The notes under the pieces were generated by a model, which searched no databases, had not been told where the DNA came from, and saw only the letters and a list, made by a program, of their open reading frames with translations. Positions 43,191 to 50,256 of a DNA stretch of 64,000 nucleotides are shown one piece after another. The stretch is from Pseudarthrobacter sp. NamE5. GTDB taxonomy: Bacteria > Actinomycetota > Actinomycetes > Actinomycetales > Micrococcaceae. The translations under genes were made by a program, and so were the position numbers. The stretch lies in the NCBI RefSeq assembly GCF_005796225.1, contig NZ_VAHO01000011.1, positions 1-64,000 of the forward strand, given 5' to 3'. Numbering within the stretch: position 1 is the stretch's first letter; every line of letters starts with the position of its first letter.

Positions 43191-44918
43191 TCACTTTTGC
43201 GCCGGCAACACCAATTCCCCCGTCTTGTCCGTCGACAAGGCGAGCGACGAGACATACTGCGGGCCGCCGTCGGGAGCGTCCTTTGCCGAACGGAGCATGT
43301 CCGGACGCTCGAACTCAATCCCGGTCACATGGCACAGGAGCTTGGCGTCGCTGGGGTTTCCGTCGGCGTCGAACATCGGAAGGTCGATGCCGTCGTCCGT
43401 CCGCCGCAGGTAGTACCGGCCGCGGGTCAGCACGGCGAGCAGCGGCGGAAGGACCAACGCCAGGCCCACAGCAAAGATCGGCGAGTACGGCTGGATGGTA
43501 GACCCAAAGGCACCGAAGAAAACCGCGATGGAAATCCCAGCGGAAGCGAGCATCGAGACAAAGCCCACCGGGTTAACCGCGTACAGCATGCCGCGGCGGA
43601 ACTCGGGAACCTTGGGGGAAATTTTCAGCAGGTACTTGTTGATGGCGATGTCGGACGCGACCGTCACCACCCAGGCCATGGCGCAGTTGGCGTAAAAGCC
43701 CAGGATGGTGTTGAGGAAGTCGAACATGTTGGCTTCCATCAGGACCAGGGCGATGGCCAGGTTGACCACCACGAACACCATGCGTCCCGGATAGGTCTTG
43801 GTGATGCGCGTGAACGAGTTGGTCCACGCGAGCGAGCCGGAGTAGGCGTTGGTGACGTTGATCTTGATCTGCGAAATGACCACCAGCACCACCGCCAGCG
43901 TCATCGCCAGCCACGCGGGCATCATCTCGCGGTAGACACCCAGGAACTGGTGCACCGGCTCGTTGGCAGTGGCGGAAGCCGCAGGATCCAGCGTCGCAAT
44001 CAGGTAGATGGCAATGAACAGACCCACGATCTGCTTGATCGCACCAAAGATCACCCACCCCGGTCCCGCCAGGATCACCGCCCGCCACCACGCACCCTTG
44101 TTCGCCTCGGTTCGCGGCGGCATGAACCGCAGGTAGTCGATCTGCTCCGCAATCTGCGCCATCAGGGACAGGCACACTCCCGCAGCGAGCATCACGGATG
44201 CGAGGTTGGGCCCGCCGTCGCCCGATTCCCCCGTGTAGGCGAAAAAGGTGCTGATGCTCTCGGGGTGCGAAACCAGCAGGTAACCCACCGGGACCACCAT
44301 CAGCAGCAGCCACAGCGGGGTGGTCCAAACCTGCAGTTTGGCGAGGGTGTTCATCCCGTAGATCACCAGCGGAATGATGATCACGGTGGAGGCGGCGTAG
44401 CCCAGCCACTGCGGGATTCCCAGGCCGACTTCAAGGCCCTGGGCCATGATGGAGCCTTCCAGGGCGAAGAAGATGAACGTGAACGTCGCAAAGATGACGT
44501 TCGTGACCACCGAGCCGTAGTAGCCGAAGCCTGAGCCGCGGGTGATCAGGTCCAGATCGATGTTGTACCGGGCCGCGTAGTAGGCCAGCGGGAAGCCGGT
44601 GGCGAAGATGATGACTGCCGCCACGAGGATGCCGAAGATGGCGTTGACGGTGCCGTAGGAGATGCCGATGTTGGCACCGATGGAAAAATCGGCCAGGTAG
44701 GCGATGCCGCCCAGCGCGCTGGTGGCCACCACGCCGGCGCTCCACTTCCGGTACGAGCGCGGCGCAAACCGGAGCGTGTAATCCTCCAGGCTTTCCTTGG
44801 TGGCGCTAAGCGCTGCGGCGTTGCCCGCACTGGTGGCCGCCGGAGGGTTTCCGACGACGGCGGCGCCTGGCGGTGCCGCTGGCTCCAGCAGTTGGGTTGT
44901 CTCGTTGTCCTTGCTCAT
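43191..44918 (-). CDS. NCS1 family purine/cytosine permease
   Basis: 575 residues, larger than the usual 450-520, with about 12 hydrophobic segments. The N-terminal part has Y-T-L-R-F-A-P-R-S-Y-R-K-W and G-A-N-I-G-I-S-Y-G. E-Q-I-D-Y-L-R-F-M-P and L-A-W-T-N-S-F-T-R match the NCS1 cytosine/purine/uracil/allantoin group. The C-terminal 60 residues form a soluble extension not seen in classic CodB. It imports a nucleobase or related compound by sodium or proton symport. The substrate is not readable. An own terminator lies directly downstream; upstream is a divergent region holding a palindrome (45017-45034). Confidence 0.88.
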   Translation of the reverse strand: MSKDNETTQLLEPAAPPGAAVVGNPPAATSAGNAAALSATKESLEDYTLRFAPRSYRKWSAGVVATSALGGIAYLADFSIGANIGISYGTVNAIFGILVAAVIIFATGFPLAYYAARYNIDLDLITRGSGFGYYGSVVTNVIFATFTFIFFALEGSIMAQGLEVGLGIPQWLGYAASTVIIIPLVIYGMNTLAKLQVWTTPLWLLLMVVPVGYLLVSHPESISTFFAYTGESGDGGPNLASVMLAAGVCLSLMAQIAEQIDYLRFMPPRTEANKGAWWRAVILAGPGWVIFGAIKQIVGLFIAIYLIATLDPAASATANEPVHQFLGVYREMMPAWLAMTLAVVLVVISQIKINVTNAYSGSLAWTNSFTRITKTYPGRMVFVVVNLAIALVLMEANMFDFLNTILGFYANCAMAWVVTVASDIAINKYLLKISPKVPEFRRGMLYAVNPVGFVSMLASAGISIAVFFGAFGSTIQPYSPIFAVGLALVLPPLLAVLTRGRYYLRRTDDGIDLPMFDADGNPSDAKLLCHVTGIEFERPDMLRSAKDAPDGGPQYVSSLALSTDKTGELVLPAQK

Positions 44919-45016
44919 AGGGCGTCACTTTCATTTCTGAGGGATCTGCTGTGACGCTATCCAGCAAGATCGACACGCCGGTCACGACGATGTTTCGAAG
45001 GCGTTAAGCCTTGACT

Positions 45017-45034
45017 GCATATGTAAACAAATGC
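45017..45034. promoter_or_regulatory. Imperfect palindrome upstream of the permease
   Basis: GCATATGTAAACAAATGC has 14 of 18 symmetric positions. It lies about 100 bases upstream of the permease start and 92 bases upstream of the bioB remnant, so could be an operator for either. A second inverted pair AATGCG/CGCATT overlaps its right edge (45030-45047). The regulator is unknown. Confidence 0.4.
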
Positions 45035-45125
45035 GGCATCAGCGCATTGTTGCCCTTCTACAAAAAGTCATTCCTCCATGCAATGGCGGTCAAAAGGACA
45101 TATCAGCCACAAAAAAAGGACGGCC

Positions 45126-45461
45126 ATGGCAGGACAGCAGGAGCTTCAGCAGTACCCCGTCCTCGAGACAGCCCAGCGCCAGGTGCTGGAGCAAGGGGCT
45201 GGCCTCTCAGAAGCCAGTTGGTGGAGGTCCTCCGCCTGCCTGATCATCAAGTTCGCCATCGACCGCATTAATAAAAAGGTCGACATCAACATCGCCCGCT
45301 CTCTGGGCATGCTCACCCAGCGGCAGGTGGACCAACTGGCCAGCTCGGGAGTCCACCGCTACAACCACAACCTGGAAACGGCGTGCAGCTTCTTCCCGCG
45401 TCAGCGGCCGGCACTTCCAGTGCGGGCAGCAGCCGGAACGGGCCATCTAGCGCCCTCCTAG
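45126..45461 (+). pseudogene. bioB: bioB (biotin synthase) remnant
   Basis: ATG 45126 has a good AAAGGA ribosome binding site. The frame begins with the BioB N-terminus: [21 protein letters not shown]. Continuing in the -1 frame it reads [14 protein letters not shown], the next part of BioB, so one base is lost near 45212. Back in the original frame comes [13 protein letters not shown] and then [11 protein letters not shown], the middle of BioB. About 90 codons between these pieces, including the C-x3-C-x2-C iron-sulfur motif, are deleted, and the rest of the gene is absent. It cannot make active enzyme. Confidence 0.85.
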
Positions 45462-45470
45462 ACTGGAGGC

Positions 45471-45899
45471 ATGGCGGACAAGCTCACCCCGGAGCAGCGC
45501 AGCTGGAACATGTCCCGCATCCGGGGCAAGAACACCAAGCCCGAGTTGCTGGTGCGGCGGCTGCTTCATGCCAGGGGCTACCGGTACCGCCTGCACGGCA
45601 GGTCCGGCGGTACCCGGCTCCCGGGAAATCCGGATCTGGTCTTCGCCGCCCGCCGCAAGGTCATCTTCGTCAACGGCTGCTTCTGGCATTTCCACGACTG
45701 CCGTGTTGGCCAGCATGCGCCTCAGGCCAACGCCGACTTTTGGGCCGCTAAACGAACCCGGACCCGTGAACGCGACGCCAGCCAGCGCCGCCTGCTCGAG
45801 GACGCCGGTTGGGACGTGCTGACGGTATGGGAATGCGAGCTTAAGGACAGCTCTGCGTTGGAAGATGAGCTGGTGCAGTTCCTGGAGGCCGGCCACTGA
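45471..45899 (+). CDS. vsr: Very short patch repair (Vsr) DNA mismatch endonuclease
   Basis: 142 residues. M-A-D-K-L-T-P-E-Q-R-S-W-N-M-S-R-I-R-G-K-N-T-K-P-E, then G-N-P-D-L-V-F and K-V-I-F-V-N-G-C-F-W-H-F-H-D-C match Vsr well, including the catalytic Asp and zinc/His region. Vsr nicks T:G mismatches that arise from deamination of 5-methylcytosine. In other bacteria it is usually next to a Dcm-type cytosine methyltransferase; none is present in this window. An McrBC-type methyl-DNA-targeting system lies 3 kb downstream. Confidence 0.93.
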   Translation: MADKLTPEQRSWNMSRIRGKNTKPELLVRRLLHARGYRYRLHGRSGGTRLPGNPDLVFAARRKVIFVNGCFWHFHDCRVGQHAPQANADFWAAKRTRTRERDASQRRLLEDAGWDVLTVWECELKDSSALEDELVQFLEAGH

Positions 45900-46081
45900 C
45901 GTGCTCACGGCACCGACGCGCATCATCCGGCAGCAGCGAAACCCGCAGTCTCATCAAGAAAACCACAATCTTCCTCTCCGGGCCTCTTTGAGCAAGGGCA
46001 TCGCACCTAACCTGATGTGAACCTGATGCCCCACATAACTGTCCGTCCAGCTATGGACAGCCAGCGCCGAGAGGACCGAGA

Positions 46082-46492
46082 TTGAGCGCCGCAGATCATG
46101 CCCCCCGGCCCCTGGTTGACCAGTCAGTCCTCAACAGGCTGCGGGAAGAACTGGAGGAGGACGAGGGGTACTGCCGGCTCTTCGTGGGGAACTTCATCGA
46201 ATATCTGCCGCACCGGATCGGGCGCCTGCGCCTGGCGCTGACCACCGGAGACCTGGAGGGCGCAGTGGATGCTGTCCTGAGCCTGAAAACCTCCAGCCAG
46301 ATGGTGGGCGCCGAACGCCTGGCCAGCCTCGCCATGGACTTGGAGGGCGAGATCCGTACCGGGTCCGGGCGGGCAAACGTAACCGTTGTCCTGCCGCAGC
46401 TTGCTGCCGAGTTCCTCCGGCCGATCCACCAGTGCAGCCGGCAGACCATGCACCGCCTGCAGTCTCAGTGCTCTTCCGGCGCCAAACGGTAG
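46082..46492 (+). CDS. HPt-domain protein lacking the phospho-accepting His
   Basis: 136 residues from TTG 46082, with an AGAGGA site about 7 bases upstream. Residues 35-115 form the helical HPt bundle. The canonical motif H-x-L-K-S/G-S-S is L66-S-L-K-T-S-S here (V-L-S-L-K-T-S-S-Q-M-V-G-A), so the phosphorylated His is replaced by Leu. It probably acts as a binding or docking partner, not a phosphotransfer protein. Its last 28 bases overlap the convergent response-regulator gene. Confidence 0.78.
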   Translation: MSAADHAPRPLVDQSVLNRLREELEEDEGYCRLFVGNFIEYLPHRIGRLRLALTTGDLEGAVDAVLSLKTSSQMVGAERLASLAMDLEGEIRTGSGRANVTVVLPQLAAEFLRPIHQCSRQTMHRLQSQCSSGAKR

Positions 46493-47235
46493 CCCACTCC
46501 GCGGACAGTCTGGAGCCAGCGCGGCTTCTGAGGCGAGTCGCCCAGCTTCTTGCGCAGGTTTCCCATGTGCACCTCGACGGACCGTTCGTCGGCCTCGCTG
46601 ATGTAGCTTCCGACGTCGTAGTCCTCGTCCCGCAGCCGGCGCACCAGGTCCGATTTGGTCCGTACGGTCCGCCCGGCCTCAAGGAGGGCGTGCAGGAGCT
46701 CGAACTCCGTGCGGGTGAGGTTCATTTCCTTGCCGTCAACAGCCACGGTCCGGGAGGCGTAGCTCAACTCGAGGCCGTTGTGGCTGAAGTTTCCCCGTTC
46801 GGGAGAGCTGGCTCCCCCGTCCGCGTGGGTGTCTGCGGCCGGGACCTCGGTGGGATCACTGACGGAACGCGGACGGCGCATCATTGCGGCGATCCGGGCC
46901 CGGAGCTCCCGGGGCCTGAAGGGTTTGGTGAGGTAGTCGTCCGCCCCTGACTCCAGACCGATCAGGGTGTCCAGTTCCTCGGTACGCGCGGTGAGCATCA
47001 CGATGTAGGCGTCGGAGAATTCGCGGATCTGTCGGGAAACCTCAAAGCCGTCAATGTCCGGCAGGCCAAGGTCCAGGGTGATGACATCAGGGTTGATGTT
47101 CTTGGCGGCCAGGACGCCTTCCGCGCCGCTGCTGGCAACGCTGACATCGAAACCGGCCTGGGACAGCACCGTGCGTACCAGTTCCCGGATGTCGTGGTCA
47201 TCCTCAATGACAAGTCCCACTCGTGCATCACTCAT
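46465..47235 (-). CDS. OmpR/PhoB family response regulator
   Basis: 256 residues. Receiver domain with acid pair E11-D12, phospho-acceptor D55 (T-L-D-L-G-L-P), T82 and K104 (T-K-P-F). A long linker (about 122-145) leads to a winged-helix DNA-binding domain ending V-R-G-V-G-Y-R-L. It is the divergent neighbour of the histidine kinase with a 94-base shared promoter region, so the two likely pair. The linker is longer than usual. Confidence 0.94.
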   Translation of the reverse strand: MSDARVGLVIEDDHDIRELVRTVLSQAGFDVSVASSGAEGVLAAKNINPDVITLDLGLPDIDGFEVSRQIREFSDAYIVMLTARTEELDTLIGLESGADDYLTKPFRPRELRARIAAMMRRPRSVSDPTEVPAADTHADGGASSPERGNFSHNGLELSYASRTVAVDGKEMNLTRTEFELLHALLEAGRTVRTKSDLVRRLRDEDYDVGSYISEADERSVEVHMGNLRKKLGDSPQKPRWLQTVRGVGYRLAPEEH

Positions 47236-47329
47236 AGCGCCCCCTCAGCAGCCAACGTCAGAAGTATAGCTGGCTGCCGATATCCTGCTGGTATGGCCCG
47301 CACACCCTGCTCGCACAAGACTCCACGCC

Positions 47330-48985
47330 ATGACTGACCCCATAGCGTGGTCTGCGGGCCGGCTGAAGTTTTTTCGGCGGCCCTTCCACGAGTACACGCT
47401 GACGCAACGCGTGGTGCTGAGCCAGATGCCGCTGTTCGTGACCACGCTCCTGACCGCCTTCCTCGTCTGGGCGTTCTTCCGCGAAACCATGGACAACCCG
47501 CTGTTCGTCACCTTCCTCGTCTCGCAGCTCGCCTTGATGGCCCTCTGCTACCTGGTGCCGTGGGAGAAGCTGCCGTATACGAGCTTTTTGGTGATCCCGC
47601 TGCTGGACTTCGTCTCCATCGGCTTCGCGAGGGAGGGCGGACAGGAAAGCCTGACAACCCTCGGCCTGCTTTCCGTGTTCCCGGTGATCTGGATGTGCGC
47701 GTCCGGATACTACCCGCGGGCAGCCTTGTCGATGTCCTTCCTGGGGCCGCTGGCCATCATCTGGGTGCCCCTGTTGCTTAAGGGTGCTTCCACCATCCAG
47801 GAGTTCACGCGTGCCCTGCTCTTGCCGGTGATCATGCTCGGCATCGGAGTATCCGTGAGCGTGCTGACGCTCAGCATGATGCGCCAGCAACGGGCGCTGG
47901 AGGAAAAGGACGCCCAGCTCCAGGCGAACCTGCGCACCAGTCAGCGCCAGGAGGCGTTGCTGAATACAGTCCTGGACACCGTCCATCTGGGCGTCCTGGC
48001 CGTGGACGGCAACGGGCACGACGTCCTCATGAACCGGAAGCAGCGGATCAACCACGAACTGGCGCGGCCCAAGGATATTGCGGACCCGACCGAAGCCGAG
48101 TTGCTGGTCTTCGGGCCGGACCGGAAAACGCTGGTTCCGGTTGAGGAGCGCCCGGTCCGGCGTGCCGTGCTGGGGGAAACTTTCACCGACGACCTGGTCT
48201 GGTTGGGCGTCGGCAGCGGGCAGCGCGCTTTTGTCACCACTGCGCGGGCCATGAAAGACCCCGATGGTACGGCCATCGGTTCCGTCATCGCCTTCAGCGA
48301 TGTGACAGACCTGGTTAACGCGCTGGCGGCCAAGGACGACTTCGTTTCCAGCGTCTCCCATGAGTTCCGGACGCCCCTGACCTCCATCCTGGGCTACGTG
48401 GAAATCCTGCTCGCCGACGAACCGGAAGAGTCCCAACGCCAAATGCTGGAGATTATCCGCCGGAACTCTGAGCGGCTCCTGACACTGGTCTCAGATCTGC
48501 TCTCCAGCCGGAACGGCCAGCTGATCGTGAAGCCCGAAGCAGTGGACGTGGCAGAGCTGGTCCGCTCCAGTGTTTCCTCGGCCATGCCGCGGGCAGCAGC
48601 GTCCGGGGTCGACCTGGAGGCGGAGACGCCGGATCGGCTTGAGGCCCAAGTGGACGGGGCACGCATTTCCCAGGTCCTGGACAACCTCGTCTCCAATGCC
48701 ATCAAGTACTCCCCTGGCGGCGGGAAAATTAGGGTCTCCCTGGAACAGGACGACGGCCACCTCGAATGTCGCGTGGCCGACACCGGCATGGGGATGAGCC
48801 CCGAAGACTCCTCCGAAATCTTCGCCAAGTTCTTCCGCTCCAGCAGCGTCCGGCGGACCGCCATCCCCGGGGTGGGGCTCGGCCTGCCGATCAGCAAGGC
48901 CATCATTGAAGCCCACGGCGGCACAATAGCGGTGGACAGCAGCCTGGGCGAGGGGACCACCTTCACGTTCCGCGTGCCGGTCTAG
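47330..48985 (+). CDS. Membrane sensor histidine kinase with PAS domain
   Basis: 551 residues. Six or so hydrophobic segments in the first 185 residues, a coiled-coil stretch (about 185-210), a PAS-like domain (210-325: V-L-D-T-V-H-L-G-V-L-A-V-D-G-N-G), the dimerisation/phospho-acceptor helix with H344 in S-H-E-F-R-T-P-L, and an ATPase domain with the N box N-L-V-S-N-A-I-K-Y-S-P and G boxes D-T-G-M-G-M and G-V-G-L-G-L. It senses a signal through its membrane part, autophosphorylates at H344 and passes phosphate to the divergent response regulator. The signal is unknown. Confidence 0.94.
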   Translation: MTDPIAWSAGRLKFFRRPFHEYTLTQRVVLSQMPLFVTTLLTAFLVWAFFRETMDNPLFVTFLVSQLALMALCYLVPWEKLPYTSFLVIPLLDFVSIGFAREGGQESLTTLGLLSVFPVIWMCASGYYPRAALSMSFLGPLAIIWVPLLLKGASTIQEFTRALLLPVIMLGIGVSVSVLTLSMMRQQRALEEKDAQLQANLRTSQRQEALLNTVLDTVHLGVLAVDGNGHDVLMNRKQRINHELARPKDIADPTEAELLVFGPDRKTLVPVEERPVRRAVLGETFTDDLVWLGVGSGQRAFVTTARAMKDPDGTAIGSVIAFSDVTDLVNALAAKDDFVSSVSHEFRTPLTSILGYVEILLADEPEESQRQMLEIIRRNSERLLTLVSDLLSSRNGQLIVKPEAVDVAELVRSSVSSAMPRAAASGVDLEAETPDRLEAQVDGARISQVLDNLVSNAIKYSPGGGKIRVSLEQDDGHLECRVADTGMGMSPEDSSEIFAKFFRSSSVRRTAIPGVGLGLPISKAIIEAHGGTIAVDSSLGEGTTFTFRVPV

Positions 48986-49020
48986 TCCCCACCCGCCCCT
49001 TTGACGACGCGTGGGTCCAG

Positions 49021-50256
49021 CTAACCGGCGGAATGCTGCCGGACCACCTCGCCCCACGATTGCCGGGCCAGTTCCCGGACTGACGCCAGGATTTCCGACG
49101 GCGGCCGGGAAAGGTCCAGGGGAAACTCCACAATGTCGATATCCGTGTTGAGGATGCGGCGGAGTTTCATCTCGCCGGACCCCGCGTAGACGAGCCAGGC
49201 AGTGGGCACAGCCAGCGCGGTGCAGTGAGCCAGCATTTGGTAATGGTCCGCCGTCAGGGACGCGCCCTGGTCCGTGGCGGCCTTGTACTTTGCGTTGTAC
49301 ACCACCGTTGGTCGCCCGCCCAGGAGATGCACAGCGTCCGGGCGCACCGACAGCCGGTCAGCATCGTGGACGGCCTCGCTGAGGAGTGCGCCGTACCGCA
49401 GCCTCAGCTCTCCCGGATAAGCTGTCATCGCTTCCCGCAGGGCGGCACCCACGAAGTCTTCGAAGACCTGCGCCATGTCCACTACGAAGGAGGCTGTCTG
49501 CTGCGGGCCCTTGCCGGCCTCAGCCGAGGCGTTGCGCAGGATCAGCTCCGCCAGGCGCAGCACGGCGTGGTAGCGGACGTTCATCCGGGTGGCCATCCAC
49601 GGCGGCAGGGGAGCTCCGGCTGGTAGGCGCGTGACGCCGTCGAGCTTTCCCTTGAGCTGACGCAGCCGGCCCAGCACCTCCGGGCGCACCCGCGGCACCT
49701 GCGCCATCCGCTCCAGCGCCGCGCGCAGGATCCGGTTCTCGGCGATGTCCTCACTGAACTCGTCATAGGAAACCTCGAGCGGCACCAGCATGCCCGGGCG
49801 CCGGGAGATTTGGTCGGAGATCCTGATCCGCCCCTTCACCGTCCGCAATGACTCGTCCACGGTGAGGTAGCCCTGCAGCACGCCGCGGCCAAGGGCCCGC
49901 TCGGCCAGCTGGGCCAGCGACTCGGCCAGGGCACTCCACAGCTCACGGTCCTCCACGGCGGCCACGGTGTCGGCCCGGAAACCCTGCTCCCCCGCGTAGC
50001 TGAGCAGGAACAGCAGTCGGCTGAGCCCCAGCCGATCCTTGGGACGGACATCAAGCTGCACTGTGGCCGTACGGACCGAGCCCACCTTGCCCACGGCCTC
50101 AATTCGGTAAAGGCCCATGCCCATGGGCGACGCCTTGGCCAGGCCGCTGGAGCTCAGGAAAGAGGCGCTGACCGGATCGAGCCGCTCCACGATCCCCCGG
50201 GACAGCTCATCCAGCACCAGGTGCCGGACAGGGGCTCCGGGGTCAGCGGCCTGCAA
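49021..50256 (-). CDS. mcrC: McrC-like subunit of a type IV restriction system
   Basis: 411 residues, TTG start overlapping the McrB gene by 14 bases. N-terminal part of the McrC/DUF2357-like fold, then the PD-(D/E)xK nuclease region: R305-P-D307 and V-Y-N321-A-K323-Y-K. In active McrC proteins the D/E of D/E-x-K is an acid; here codon AAC encodes Asn. The rest of the nuclease scaffold is intact. It would act with McrB, the nucleotide-driven motor, to cleave DNA carrying modified cytosine. Whether Asn abolishes cleavage is not known from sequence. Confidence 0.85.
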   Translation of the reverse strand: MQAADPGAPVRHLVLDELSRGIVERLDPVSASFLSSSGLAKASPMGMGLYRIEAVGKVGSVRTATVQLDVRPKDRLGLSRLLFLLSYAGEQGFRADTVAAVEDRELWSALAESLAQLAERALGRGVLQGYLTVDESLRTVKGRIRISDQISRRPGMLVPLEVSYDEFSEDIAENRILRAALERMAQVPRVRPEVLGRLRQLKGKLDGVTRLPAGAPLPPWMATRMNVRYHAVLRLAELILRNASAEAGKGPQQTASFVVDMAQVFEDFVGAALREAMTAYPGELRLRYGALLSEAVHDADRLSVRPDAVHLLGGRPTVVYNAKYKAATDQGASLTADHYQMLAHCTALAVPTAWLVYAGSGEMKLRRILNTDIDIVEFPLDLSRPPSEILASVRELARQSWGEVVRQHSAG

